DNA of 64,000 nucleotides. Source: Massilia aurea (GTDB lineage Bacteria; Pseudomonadota; Gammaproteobacteria; Burkholderiales; Burkholderiaceae_D). Location: contig NZ_JACHBX010000004.1 of the NCBI RefSeq assembly GCF_014200505.1, positions 372,001-436,000 of the forward strand, given 5' to 3'. Shown here in pieces: positions 31,612 to 40,225 of this stretch. The notes below the pieces were generated by a model. The model did no database searches and was not told the DNA's origin. It saw only the letters and a program-made list of their open reading frames with translations. Each line of letters opens with the position of its first letter. The first letter of the stretch is position 1. The translations under genes were made by a program, and so were the position numbers.

Positions 31612-31639
31612 GGCGAGCCGCCTGCAAGGCTGGCTCGCC
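31612..31639. other. Stem-loop between nrdA and nrdB
   Basis: GGCGAGCC, 12-nt loop, GGCTCGCC. It begins 24 bp past the nrdA stop. No T-tract follows, so a full terminator is unlikely; it may protect an mRNA end or reduce read-through so that the two subunits are made in different amounts. Confidence 0.4.
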
Positions 31640-31743
31640 CCCCGGCAAGTACAACGGCGCCAGTCGCCGACAACACGAATAACCAACGCATCAACGTGCC
31701 CCGGCCGCAGTCGCTGCGCCAGCGCACCACAGAAGGGACCACC

Positions 31744-32850
31744 ATGCTTAACTGGGACGACGAACCAACCAGCGCACCAAGCGCTCCGCAAGCCGACGCC
31801 AACCTCGCCATCGTGCCTGCTGCCGAAGTGGCAAAGCGCGTCAACGCCGACGACAAGCGCATCATCAACGGCCAGACCGACGTGAACCAGCTCGTGCCAT
31901 TCAAGTACAAATGGGCATGGGACAAGTACCTGGCAGGTTGCGCAAACCACTGGATGCCGCAAGAAGTGAACATGCAGCGCGATATCGAGCTGTGGAAGAG
32001 CCCGAATGGCCTGTCGGAAGACGAGCGCCGCCTGGTCAAGCGCAACCTGGGCTTCTTCGTGACGGCCGACTCGCTCGCCGCGAACAATATCGTGCTGGGC
32101 ACCTACCGCCACATCACGGCCCCCGAGTGCCGCCAGTACCTGCTGCGCCAGGCGTTCGAGGAAGCGATCCACACGCATGCTTACCAGTACATCGTCGAGT
32201 CGCTGGGCCTGGACGAAGCCGAGATCTTCAACGCCTACAACGAAGTCAAGTCGATCCACGACAAGGACCAGTTCCTGATCCCGTTCATCGACACGCTGAC
32301 CGATCCTGAATTCAAGACGGGCACGACCGAAAACGACCAGAAGCTGCTCAAGTCGATCATCGTCTTCGCCTGCCTGATGGAAGGCCTGTTCTTCTACGTG
32401 GGCTTCACGCAGATCCTGGCGCTGGGCCGCCAGAACAAGATGACCGGCGCCGCCGAGCAGTACCAGTACATCCTTCGCGACGAATCGATGCACGTGAACT
32501 TCGGCATCGACGTGATCAACACGATCAAGATGGAAAATCCGCAGCTGTGGACGGCGGAATTCCGCGAAGAGATCAAGGCCCTGTTCATCGAAGCGGTCGA
32601 CCTCGAATACCGCTACGCCGAAGACACGATGCCACGCGGCGTGCTGGGCCTGAACGCTCCGATGTTCAAGGGTTACCTGCGCTTCATCGCCAACCGCCGC
32701 GCGGTGCAGATCGGCCTCGAGCCGCTGTTCCCGAACGAAGAAAACCCGTTCCCGTGGATGAGCGAAATGATCGACTTGAAGAAAGAGCGTAACTTCTTCG
32801 AAACGCGCGTGACCGAGTACCAGACTGGCGGTACGCTGAGCTGGGATTGA
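31744..32850 (+). CDS. nrdB: Class Ia ribonucleotide reductase, beta subunit
   Basis: 368 aa, iron-tyrosyl radical subunit of the enzyme. Metal ligands in a four-helix bundle are visible: D109 (TADS), E139/E140 and H143 (QAFEEAIH), then a second EXXH-like DESMH. The radical tyrosine is probably Y147 (HTHAYQYI). ATG 31744 follows AGAAGGGA; a frame back to 31696 adds 16 residues and is rejected. A terminator follows 36 bp past the stop, so nrdAB is a bicistronic unit. Confidence 0.95.
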   Translation: MLNWDDEPTSAPSAPQADANLAIVPAAEVAKRVNADDKRIINGQTDVNQLVPFKYKWAWDKYLAGCANHWMPQEVNMQRDIELWKSPNGLSEDERRLVKRNLGFFVTADSLAANNIVLGTYRHITAPECRQYLLRQAFEEAIHTHAYQYIVESLGLDEAEIFNAYNEVKSIHDKDQFLIPFIDTLTDPEFKTGTTENDQKLLKSIIVFACLMEGLFFYVGFTQILALGRQNKMTGAAEQYQYILRDESMHVNFGIDVINTIKMENPQLWTAEFREEIKALFIEAVDLEYRYAEDTMPRGVLGLNAPMFKGYLRFIANRRAVQIGLEPLFPNEENPFPWMSEMIDLKKERNFFETRVTEYQTGGTLSWD

Positions 32851-32885
32851 TGCGGGGGCGTCCATCGCCCTGCATCAGCCACGAA

Positions 32886-32920
32886 CAAAAGCCCGGCGTT
32901 GGATCAGCCGGGCTTTTTTT
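32886..32920 (+). terminator. Rho-independent terminator of nrdAB
   Basis: AAAAGCCCGGC, loop of GTTGGATCA, GCCGGGCTTTTTTT. It closes the nrdAB unit before the cytochrome-dehydrogenase gene. Confidence 0.9.
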
Positions 32921-32990
32921 CGCCTGTTGCGCGCAGCCCGTCGATGTTGACCTATGATGGCGATCTTTCAAGCCTGACCAGGAGACACCC

Positions 32991-34712
32991 TTGAACGCCC
33001 ACACCACGCTGCTGCACGCCCTCATGCTCGCCGGCCTGGCGACGGTATCCGTCGCCCACGCTGCGCCCCAGGTGGCCACGGGCCGCACCATCTTCCAGAA
33101 CAACTGCGCCAGCTGCCACACGGTCGATACCGGGATGGCGCAGATGGCTGGCCCGGGCCTGTTTGGCGTTGTCGGGCGCAAGGCGGCGGGTGTCGCCGGG
33201 TTCAATTATTCGGCGGCGCTGGCCAAGGCCGGCGCGAGCGGCACCGTGTGGACGCGCGACGAACTCGACCTGTTCCTGCTCGACCCGGCCAAGCGCGTGC
33301 CCGGCACGATGATGCCGGTCGGTGTGCCGGACGTAAAACAGCGCGGCGCGCTGATCGATTACCTGACCAGCCTGCAGGGCGCTGCAGCTGCAGCTACAAC
33401 TACCTCCGCCGCGCCAGCGCTTGCGAAGGCCGATGCACAACCTGCCTCCCGCGCCGGCGCCTGGACCGAAAACCAGCCCGGCAAGGTCTATCACATCAAG
33501 CCCACCGATCTGGCCGCGCCGTTTGCCACGGACAGCGCCGGCAACAGCGCGCGCGTGCAGGCGCGTCCGAACGGCACGCTGCCGACCGTGATGCCCGGCT
33601 TTACGGTCAGCGTGTTCGCACAGGACGCCGACAAGCCGCGCGTGGCGCTGCGCGCGCCGAATGGCGACGTGTTCCTGGCCGCGACCGGCGCGGGCGCGAT
33701 CAAGGTCCTGCGCTCGCGCGATGGCAAGAAGGCCGATAGCGCCGGCGTGTTCGCCACTGGCCTGGCGCGCCCATACGGTATGGCGTTCTGGCCAAGCGGC
33801 GCCGATCCGCAGTATTTGTATGTGGCCGGCGTCAATTCGGTGGTGCGCATCCCGTACCGCAATGGCGACCTGACGGCACGAGGCGCGCCCGAAACCGTGA
33901 TTGCCGAACTGTCCGAGACCAGTGGCGGGCACACGACGCGCACGCTGGCGTTCTCGAAGGACGGCAAGACGCTGCTGCTGTCGATCGGTTCGGCCACCAA
34001 CGTCGCGGCTGACATCGGTCGCACGCCGCCCGTGCCGCTGGCGCAGTGGGAGCGCGAGCACGGCGTGGGCGGCGCCTGGGGTATCGAGACGGACCGCGCC
34101 ACCGTCATGGCGTTCGACCCGGACGGCAAGAACCGCCGCACCTTCGCGACCGGTCTGCGCAACTGCGTGGGCTTGCTGGTGCTGCCGACCACGGGCGACG
34201 TCATGTGCAATGTGAACGAGCGCGATGCGCTGGGCGACAACCTGCCGCCCGACTACCTCACGCGCGTGAAGCAGGGCGGCTTCTATGGCTGGCCGTGGTA
34301 CTACATCGGCGACAACGAAGACCCGCGCCTGGCCGGTCACCGACCCGACCTGAAGGGCAAGACGATCACCCCGGACGTGCTGCTGCAGGCCCACTCGGCA
34401 CCGCTGGGCATGGTGGCGTACCACGCGCCCAAGGGTGCGACGAGCGCGTTCCCGAAAGAATACGAGGGCGATGTGTTCGTGGCGCTGCACGGCTCGTGGA
34501 ACCGAGGCGTGCGCACCGGCTACAAGGTCGTGCGCGTGTTCATGAAGAACGGGGTGCCCACTGGGCAGTACCAGGACTTCATGAGCGGCATGGTGGTCAG
34601 CGACCGCGATGTGTGGGGACGGCCGGCGGCGGTGGAAGTTGCGCGCGATGGCGCGCTGCTGGTGGTCGACGATGCCGGTGGCACGCTGTGGCGCGTGGCG
34701 CCGGGGCGCTGA
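32991..34712 (+). CDS. Cytochrome c fused to PQQ-type sugar dehydrogenase
   Basis: 573 aa. It starts at TTG 32991 with AGGAGA just upstream. A signal peptide (1-24, ending VAHA) leads to a class I cytochrome c at about 28-130 (CASCH at C39/C42/H43; axial Met in PGTMMPVG). A spacer rich in Ala/Thr follows, then a six-bladed propeller dehydrogenase of the sorbosone/glucose type from ~195 (MPGFTVSVFAQ...). Such enzymes oxidise sugars or aldehydes in the periplasm with PQQ and hand electrons to the haem. The fusion would deliver them intramolecularly. Confidence 0.85.
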   Translation: MNAHTTLLHALMLAGLATVSVAHAAPQVATGRTIFQNNCASCHTVDTGMAQMAGPGLFGVVGRKAAGVAGFNYSAALAKAGASGTVWTRDELDLFLLDPAKRVPGTMMPVGVPDVKQRGALIDYLTSLQGAAAAATTTSAAPALAKADAQPASRAGAWTENQPGKVYHIKPTDLAAPFATDSAGNSARVQARPNGTLPTVMPGFTVSVFAQDADKPRVALRAPNGDVFLAATGAGAIKVLRSRDGKKADSAGVFATGLARPYGMAFWPSGADPQYLYVAGVNSVVRIPYRNGDLTARGAPETVIAELSETSGGHTTRTLAFSKDGKTLLLSIGSATNVAADIGRTPPVPLAQWEREHGVGGAWGIETDRATVMAFDPDGKNRRTFATGLRNCVGLLVLPTTGDVMCNVNERDALGDNLPPDYLTRVKQGGFYGWPWYYIGDNEDPRLAGHRPDLKGKTITPDVLLQAHSAPLGMVAYHAPKGATSAFPKEYEGDVFVALHGSWNRGVRTGYKVVRVFMKNGVPTGQYQDFMSGMVVSDRDVWGRPAAVEVARDGALLVVDDAGGTLWRVAPGR

Positions 34713-34812
34713 CGCGACCTGGACACGGAAGTGGGCACGCGAGTGGACACGCGCGTGCACAAGCGACCGCGTATGCGCTAGGATGGGCATCTACTATTGG
34801 TAGGGGACGTTC

Positions 34813-35232
34813 ATGAATCCGCATACGCTCAAGCTGGCCCTTTGTGGCGCGGCCTTGCTGGCTGGCTGCGCCGGCACACCACCCACGGCGGTCAAGCAGA
34901 CGCTGGTTCTCGAAGACTACGTGGACGGCGCGCCGCGCGATGCGGCGTGCCTGGCGCTGGACGACGGCGCGCGCGCCCGGGTCACCAACCACGGTTTCAA
35001 TCTGGTGGCGAAGGAGATGGTGGTCGCACCCACGGCCGGCACGCCGGCGGATGCGGCGCCGCGATCCGTCTACCTGGTGCCGCTCGGCAGCCACCCGGTG
35101 GAGCGAATGGCGCGGCAACTGGATGGCTCGTTCCATTCGGTATTCGTCAATTGCCAAACTCGGCTGGCCTATATTGCCAAACGCGGCGGCGTGATCGACA
35201 GTATCTATTGGTTCGGACCGTTCGATCTGTGA
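34813..35232 (+). CDS. Putative outer-membrane lipoprotein, function unknown
   Basis: 139 aa. Signal MNPHTLKLALCGAALLAGC fits a lipobox (LLAGC, C19) with the mature protein starting at C19. Two further Cys at 44 and 116 could form a disulfide in the periplasm. The ATG at 34813 follows GGGGACG. No recognised domain; the rest is a mixed sheet and helix protein with no repeats. Not obviously in an operon with its neighbours. Confidence 0.65.
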   Translation: MNPHTLKLALCGAALLAGCAGTPPTAVKQTLVLEDYVDGAPRDAACLALDDGARARVTNHGFNLVAKEMVVAPTAGTPADAAPRSVYLVPLGSHPVERMARQLDGSFHSVFVNCQTRLAYIAKRGGVIDSIYWFGPFDL

Positions 35233-35396
35233 ATCGATTCAACCTTGGGTTGAATGGCGCGCGTGAATCCGTCGCCATTTGCAGAATCCCCGTCAATTCA
35301 GGCGCGCTTGCTTATTTGGCCGCGCATATTGCGCGGCTTGTTTCCGATTCTCGGTTGCGCACACACAAAGAAAGCACGTCCTTTACGCGATTGAAT

Positions 35397-35546
35397 TTGT
35401 CAAATCAAGAAGATGTGATATTGTCGCGGGCATCGGGCAAATCGATCGAATAATAGGGCGCTGAACCAAACAGTATGCACGGAAGCGAAGCGAAAAGAAC
35501 AAGCCGCCTTGCCTGACCAATTGCTCAGGCAAGGCGGCTTTTTCTT
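35397..35546 (+). ncRNA. Candidate small RNA
   Basis: A promoter-like TTGTCA at 35397-35402 and TATTGT at 35419-35424 (16-nt spacing) precede a ~115-nt non-coding stretch that ends in a perfect 16-bp terminator. There is no ribosome binding site, and the nearest upstream gene stops 165 bp before the -35. The hairpin could also serve as a late terminator for that gene, so this call is tentative. No known RNA family was recognised. Confidence 0.35.
35501..35546 (+). terminator. Strong rho-independent terminator
   Basis: Arms AAGCCGCCTTGCCTGA and TCAGGCAAGGCGGCTT pair perfectly over 16 bp with an 8-nt loop, then TTTCTTTT. No protein gene stops nearby, hence the small-RNA hypothesis. Confidence 0.9.
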
Positions 35547-35769
35547 TTCGCACCCGCAAGGGTAGCGCTGTGACGACGCTGGAACGGTGGCCTGTCGACG
35601 TTGGCTGAAGCGCTGCAACTGTGAGGAGTTGCAGCAGTTCAGCCGGTGCCGGATTCATTGACGCATATCGATCTTCGGTTTGCGTCGATGAATAACTCGC
35701 CGGTCAACAACGACCTGGCGGGTTTTAAACCCTGAGCGTATTTCTCATCGCAGATGAAGGAGAATTAAA

Positions 35770-37377
35770 ATGGCAACCGCTAAAAAAACAGTTGTAAAGG
35801 CAGCAGTGAAGAGCGCGCCTTCGTCCACGACGAAGTCGACCGCAAAGGCTGCAGCAGAGAAACCAGTCGCGAAAAAAGCCGCGACCAAGGCCACCACCGC
35901 CAAGACCACCACCGCCAAGACCACCACGGCAAAGGCAACCACTGCCAAGACCACCACCAAGGCAGCGGCCAAACCAGCAGCCCGGGCAGTGAGCAAGCCA
36001 GCGACGAAAACCACGGCGAAACCTGTTGCAAAGAAAACCACTGCAACCAAGACCGCTGCGACCAAAACCACGGCGACCAAAACCACTGCAGCCAAAGCCG
36101 CAGTTAAATCGACCGCCAAGTCGTCCGCAAAGCCGGCAGTAAAGAAAACCGTCGCCAAAACTGCAGCAAAGCCAACGGTAAAGAAAACCGTCGCTAAAAC
36201 TGCAGCGAAGCCGGTAACCAAGAAAGTCGCTGCCAAGTCCGCAGTAAAGCCGGCAACTAAGTCGGCAACTAAAGCAACAACCAAGCCAGCAACTAAGGCG
36301 ACAACCAAGCCAGCAGCTAAAGCAGCAACCAAGCCGGCAGCGAAGAAAGCAGCAGCCAAACCAGCGGCAAAGAAAGCAGCCGCCAAACCGGCAGCCAAGC
36401 CAGCGGCAAAGAAAGCACCAGCGAAACCTGCAGCCAAGCCGGCTGCAAAGAAAGCAGCAGCCAAGCCAGCAGCTAAGCCAGCAGCCAAACCTGCCGCAAC
36501 GAAAACGTCGGCCAAGCCTGCTAGCAAATCGACGGCTAAATCGGCTACTAAGTCGACCGCTAAATCGGCTACCAAGTCGCCTGCTAAATCGGCCACCAAA
36601 TCGACCACCAAGTCGGCAGCGAAATCGCCGGCCAAGTCGACCGCTAAATCAGCAACCAAGCCGGCAGTAAAGAAAACCACCGCCAAGCCAGCCGCTAAAA
36701 CGACGACCAAAGCTGCAGCCAAGCCGGTCACCGCAAAAGCGGGCACCAGCAAGGCAGCCGCCAAGCCAGTCGCTCAAAAAGCAGCCACGACCAAAGCAAC
36801 GGCAAAGCCGGCAGCGCAAAAAGCAACGGTGACCAAAACCGCAGCCAAACCGGCCGTCACCAAGACCGCTGCTGCCAAGCCAGCCGCGAAAAAAGCGACC
36901 ACCACCAGCGCCGCGGCCAAACCAGCCGTGACCAAGGCTGCTGCGACCACGGCCGCTGCCGCCAAGCCTGCTGCGACCAAAACCGCTGCTACAAAAACGG
37001 CCACGGCCACGGCCAAGCCAGCTGTCACCAAAACCGCTGCGACCAAGACCGTCGCCGCCAAGCCAGCCGCCGCGAAGCCGGACATGAAGGCCGACATCAA
37101 GGCTGACATCAAAGCTGACACCAAGCCGGAAGTCAAAGCCGACGCGAAGGCCGATGTCAAAGCCGATGCAAAAGCCGATGTGAAAGCGGACAGCAAGGCC
37201 GACGCCAAGCCGGAAGCGAAGAAGCCGGCCGCGAAAAAGGCAGCGACCAAGCCGGCAGCGACCGACGCGAAAGCGGGCGACACGCCTGCAGCCGCGCCGG
37301 CAGCGGCAGCAGCCACGCCAGCAAAAAGCGTGATCGCGCCAACCGCCTGGCCATTCCCGACCAGCAGCCGTCCGTAA
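35770..37377 (+). CDS. Histone H1-like nucleoid protein (AlgP/Hc-type repeats)
   Basis: 535 aa, nearly all Lys, Ala, Thr, Pro and Val. The first ~415 residues are degenerate KPAAKK / KTTTAK / KSATKS repeats that would wrap around DNA as H1-like tails. From about 438 to 490 runs of KADVKAD add acidic residues, and the end WPFPTSSRP is aromatic and uncharged. Proteins of this kind (AlgP, BpH1) bind DNA and condense the nucleoid. GAAGGAG at 35756 supports the ATG. Repeat number is prone to slippage. Confidence 0.85.
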   Translation: MATAKKTVVKAAVKSAPSSTTKSTAKAAAEKPVAKKAATKATTAKTTTAKTTTAKATTAKTTTKAAAKPAARAVSKPATKTTAKPVAKKTTATKTAATKTTATKTTAAKAAVKSTAKSSAKPAVKKTVAKTAAKPTVKKTVAKTAAKPVTKKVAAKSAVKPATKSATKATTKPATKATTKPAAKAATKPAAKKAAAKPAAKKAAAKPAAKPAAKKAPAKPAAKPAAKKAAAKPAAKPAAKPAATKTSAKPASKSTAKSATKSTAKSATKSPAKSATKSTTKSAAKSPAKSTAKSATKPAVKKTTAKPAAKTTTKAAAKPVTAKAGTSKAAAKPVAQKAATTKATAKPAAQKATVTKTAAKPAVTKTAAAKPAAKKATTTSAAAKPAVTKAAATTAAAAKPAATKTAATKTATATAKPAVTKTAATKTVAAKPAAAKPDMKADIKADIKADTKPEVKADAKADVKADAKADVKADSKADAKPEAKKPAAKKAATKPAATDAKAGDTPAAAPAAAAATPAKSVIAPTAWPFPTSSRP

Positions 37378-37451
37378 TTGCAAACGTTGTCCTGCCTGCC
37401 TGCCGCGCGTCTTGCGCGGCATGGCAAGTGGGGCGCGCTTCAGGCACAATG

Positions 37452-37486
37452 CCGCTGTGTGATCCTTCGCACAGCGGTTTTTTTTT
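37452..37486 (+). terminator. Rho-independent terminator of the histone-like gene
   Basis: CCGCTGTG, 10-nt loop, CACAGCGG, then nine T. The T run ends only 11 nt before the yggT start codon, so read-through would be needed for co-transcription and yggT may use its own promoter inside or upstream. Confidence 0.88.
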
Positions 37487-37497
37487 GAGGAGAGTTC

Positions 37498-38028
37498 GTG
37501 CTGCCCATTCTTCAGTTTATCGTCGATATCGTTGCAGGCCTGCTGGGTGGGGTGCTGTTGCTGCGCTTCTGGACGAATGCCATCCGCGTGCGTCTTCCCG
37601 ACCAGATTCGCCAGTTCGTCCACACCATCACCGACTGGCTGGTGATGCCGCTGCGGCGCGTGGTGCCCGGTACCCGCGGCTACGACTGGGCAAGCCTCAT
37701 CGGCGCCTTCCTGGTGGTCCTGGTGGCCAGCACGGTGCTGCTGCTGGCCGGCGCCAGCGGCGAGACGATGCTGCTGTACGCGCTGCACCGCTTCCTGACC
37801 TGGATCCTGTACGGCTTCATGGCGCTGTTGATCATCGAAGCGATCTTCAGTTGGGTCAATCCCAATGCGCCGCTGGCGCCGTTCGTGCACGCGCTCAATC
37901 AGCCGTTGCTGCGGCCGATCCGGCGTGTCGTCAAGCCGATTGGCGGGATGGACCTGTCGGTGCTGGTGGCGCTCGTGCTGATCCAGATTCTGCTGTTCGT
38001 GCTGCGGCAGGTGTTCGGGTACGTGTAG
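37498..38028 (+). CDS. YggT-family integral membrane protein
   Basis: 176 aa with two YGGT domains, each of two membrane helices (about 5-25 and 60-95; 100-125 and 145-175). GTG at 37498 is preceded by GAGGAG. Family members take part in osmotic stress or cell-division-linked membrane function in bacteria and chloroplasts; specific role unknown. A hairpin repeat pair and a terminator follow. Confidence 0.88.
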   Translation: MLPILQFIVDIVAGLLGGVLLLRFWTNAIRVRLPDQIRQFVHTITDWLVMPLRRVVPGTRGYDWASLIGAFLVVLVASTVLLLAGASGETMLLYALHRFLTWILYGFMALLIIEAIFSWVNPNAPLAPFVHALNQPLLRPIRRVVKPIGGMDLSVLVALVLIQILLFVLRQVFGYV

Positions 38029-38032
38029 ATCG

Positions 38033-38061
38033 GTAGGGTGGGCGGGTTTCCCGCCCACGCG
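38033..38061. repeat. Inverted hairpin repeat (conserved-flank family), copy 3
   Basis: GTAGGGTGG, GCGGGTTTCCCGC, CCACGCG. Reverse complement of the 23761-23789 element. Located just after the yggT stop. Confidence 0.75.
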
Positions 38062-38103
38062 TTCAACGGCCGGTGGCGCGACACGAAATCAGCTTGATCT
38101 GGA

Positions 38104-38133
38104 CGCGTGGACGGCGTAGCCGTCCACCCTACG
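38104..38133. repeat. Hairpin repeat (conserved-flank family), copy 4
   Basis: CGCGTGG, ACGGCGTAGCCGT, CCACCCTACG. Outer ends are identical to those of copies 1-3, but the stem sequence is different and still pairs, which is covariation. It forms an inverted pair with copy 3. Confidence 0.75.
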
Positions 38134-38138
38134 ATGAC

Positions 38139-38168
38139 AAAAGGCCTCTGCATGCAGAGGCCTTTTTT
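38139..38168. terminator. Bidirectional rho-independent terminator
   Basis: AAAAGGCCTCTG, CATG centre, CAGAGGCCTTTTTT. It separates the rightward yggT from the leftward kinase gene and has A- and T-tracts on both sides. Confidence 0.88.
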
Positions 38169-38189
38169 GTACTACACGTCGCCTTCGGC

Positions 38190-39131
38190 TTAGCGGAACT
38201 TGCTGCCGAACGCCTGCTCGAACTGCGCGTCGAATTCCTGCGGCGTGAAGTGGTGGTTCTGGCCACCGGCCGAGGCGATCTTGATCGCGCCCAGCAGGCT
38301 GGCGATGCGCCCGCTCGTGGCCCAGTCCAGGTCATTGGTGATGCCAAACAGCAGGCCCGCGCGGTAGGCGTCGCCGCAGCCGGTCGGGTCGACCACGTCC
38401 GTGGCCGTCACGGCTGGAATCTTGATGTGCTCACCGTTCGCGTAGATGTCCGAACCGGCTTCGCCGCGCGTGATGATCAAGGCTTCCAGGCGCGCCGCGA
38501 TGTCGGCATGGGCGAGGCCCGTGCGGTCCATGACCATCTCGAATTCGTAGTCATTGCACGCCAGGTAGCTGGCCTGGCCAATGAACGTGATCAGCTCTTC
38601 GCCCGAGAACATCGGCAGTTGCTGGCCCGGGTCGAACATGAACGGCACCTTCTGTTCGGCGCAGTCGCGGGCGTGCTTGATCATGCCGTCGCGGCCGTCG
38701 GGCGAGATGATCGCCACGCGGATCGCGCCCTGGTCGGCCACGTTGTTCTGGTTCGAGTATTCCATCGCGCCAGGGTGGAAGGCGTTGATCTGGTTGTTGT
38801 CCTGGTCGGCCGTGACGAAGCACTGCGCGGTGTAGGCCTCGGGGATCGTGCGGATGCCGCGCGTCTCGAGCCCTTGTTCCTGCATGCGCTTGAGGTAGTC
38901 GCCGCCGTCCTGGCCGAGCGTGCCCATCATCAGGGGCTCGCCGCCCAGCTGCTTGAGGTTGTACGCGATATTGGCCGCACAGCCGCCGTATTCGGTGCGC
39001 AGCGTCGGCACCAGAAACGACACGTTCACGCGATGCAGCTGGTCGGCCAGCAGCGTGTCGCCGAAGCGGCCGTGGTACTGCATGATTTTGTCGAACGCGA
39101 GCGAGCCGCAGATCAGGGCGGTTTTGGTCAT
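38190..39131 (-). CDS. PfkB-family carbohydrate/adenosine kinase
   Basis: 313 aa from ATG 39131 (MTKTALICGSLAFDKI). The frame extends back 60 residues to 39311, but those residues are not ribokinase-like. The ribokinase-fold motifs are present: a GG near 55 (EYGGCAANIAYN) and the C-terminal DPTGCGDAYRAGLL, which carries the catalytic Asp and anion hole. The substrate is uncertain: adenosine and fructose-type sugars are both possible in this family. Last gene of the leftward accBC operon; 10 nt from the DUF3426 stop. Confidence 0.82.
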   Translation of the reverse strand: MTKTALICGSLAFDKIMQYHGRFGDTLLADQLHRVNVSFLVPTLRTEYGGCAANIAYNLKQLGGEPLMMGTLGQDGGDYLKRMQEQGLETRGIRTIPEAYTAQCFVTADQDNNQINAFHPGAMEYSNQNNVADQGAIRVAIISPDGRDGMIKHARDCAEQKVPFMFDPGQQLPMFSGEELITFIGQASYLACNDYEFEMVMDRTGLAHADIAARLEALIITRGEAGSDIYANGEHIKIPAVTATDVVDPTGCGDAYRAGLLFGITNDLDWATSGRIASLLGAIKIASAGGQNHHFTPQEFDAQFEQAFGSKFR

Positions 39132-39141
39132 GGTGTGGCTT

Positions 39142-40221
39142 TCATGGATAGAACACTGCGATGTGGTAGCCGGACGGCTCTGCGCCCTCCAGCCTGAAAT
39201 GGATGCGCACCTGCTGCTCGCCGCGTGCGGCGAACCCGGTGGGCGCGGCAGCGGCGGCGCCGGCATAGTCGCGCGGGGCGAACACGCGGCGCACCAGCGG
39301 CTTGTCGTCAAGGTCGTTCAGCGTCAGTTCGAGGCTGGGCCAGGCCAGCGCCATGTCGCCCTGGTTGCGCAGCACGGTGCTGAAGGTATAGGCGTTGCCG
39401 CCCAGCGTGATGAGTTCACCGGTCTCGATGACCAGCTGCTCGGGCCGCGCCGGCAGGTTGACGCTGCAGCCGAGCAGGGCGCAGGTCGAGACCAGCGCCG
39501 GACGCAGGCCCGGATGGCGCGCCGCCAGCACGTCGCGAAAGCTCACGGCCGCCTGCACGACCAGCGCGATCAGCAGCAGCACGCTGCCCACGGCCAGCGC
39601 GATGCGCGTCGTCTTGCTGGAAGCTTCGCGCTGGCGCGTGCTGCGCACGAACTCGGGTTCGTCGATGTCCGGCTTCGGCTTGGGCGGTGGTGGCGGTGGT
39701 TTGGGCGCCTCGTCGATGCGCGGCGCTGCAGCCTTGACGCGGCGCGCGCGTGCTTCGGCAGCGCGGTTGCGCGGCGAGGCAGGCACGCTTGATGCGATCG
39801 GCGGCGAGCCGCCCGACGATTCGCGCAGCAGCAGGGTCGGCGGGCCGATCGAGTCCGCCGTGTGTTCGCGGCTTGGTTCGGGTGCGGTGAGGGTGTCCGG
39901 TTCGGGCGTTGATGCCGGCGTCGGCGCTGGTTCTGGGTCTGGTTCCTGCTGCGCGACCGGCTCGCTCACCGGTGCGAGTGTCTCGACAGGCGTCTCGTCG
40001 ACAGGAGCAGGGGAGATAGCAGGAGAAGGAACTTCGGCCGGCGCGTCGGCAGGCGCCGCAACAACCGGTGCAGGCCCAGCCGCCAGATCGATCAGCGCGC
40101 TGTTCCCGTCAAAAATCTGCTGGCATGCGCCACAACGCACGATGCCCCCACGCAGCTTGAGCTGGTCCGCGGCGACGCGGAACTGCGTGCCGCAGTGGGG
40201 GCATTGTGTGGCGAGCGCCAT
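39142..40221 (-). CDS. DUF3426 protein with MJ0042-type zinc finger
   Basis: 359 aa from ATG 40221, 4 nt after prmA. N-terminal zinc ribbon with C7, C10, C30, C33 (CPHC and CGAC). A Pro/Glu/Ser-rich linker (about 45-195) precedes a membrane helix at 206-227, and the remaining ~130 residues are the DUF3426 periplasmic domain. A typical companion of prmA in betaproteobacteria; function unknown. Confidence 0.85.
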   Translation of the reverse strand: MALATQCPHCGTQFRVAADQLKLRGGIVRCGACQQIFDGNSALIDLAAGPAPVVAAPADAPAEVPSPAISPAPVDETPVETLAPVSEPVAQQEPDPEPAPTPASTPEPDTLTAPEPSREHTADSIGPPTLLLRESSGGSPPIASSVPASPRNRAAEARARRVKAAAPRIDEAPKPPPPPPKPKPDIDEPEFVRSTRQREASSKTTRIALAVGSVLLLIALVVQAAVSFRDVLAARHPGLRPALVSTCALLGCSVNLPARPEQLVIETGELITLGGNAYTFSTVLRNQGDMALAWPSLELTLNDLDDKPLVRRVFAPRDYAGAAAAAPTGFAARGEQQVRIHFRLEGAEPSGYHIAVFYP

Positions 40222-40225
40222 GCCT

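Larger units (their letters stand above)
35233..35769. other. Long intergenic region with possible small RNA
   Basis: 537 bp without a supportable protein gene; one 61-codon frame lacks a ribosome binding site and looks accidental. It holds a promoter-like TTGTCA (35397), 16 nt, TATTGT (35419) and a strong terminator at 35501-35546. A transcript from about 35431 to 35545 would be close to 115 nt. The rest carries no motif I recognise until the ribosome binding site at 35757. Confidence 0.5.

Noticed and set aside
35279..35464. 61-codon frame in the 35.2-35.8 kb gap
   Set aside because: No ribosome binding site and overlaps the promoter-like and small-RNA region; probably chance.
35745..36764. 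Hydrophobic 339-codon frame opposite the histone-like gene
   Set aside because: Complement of Lys/Ala codon repeats gives Val/Leu/Ala repeats that mimic a membrane protein. No start signal.
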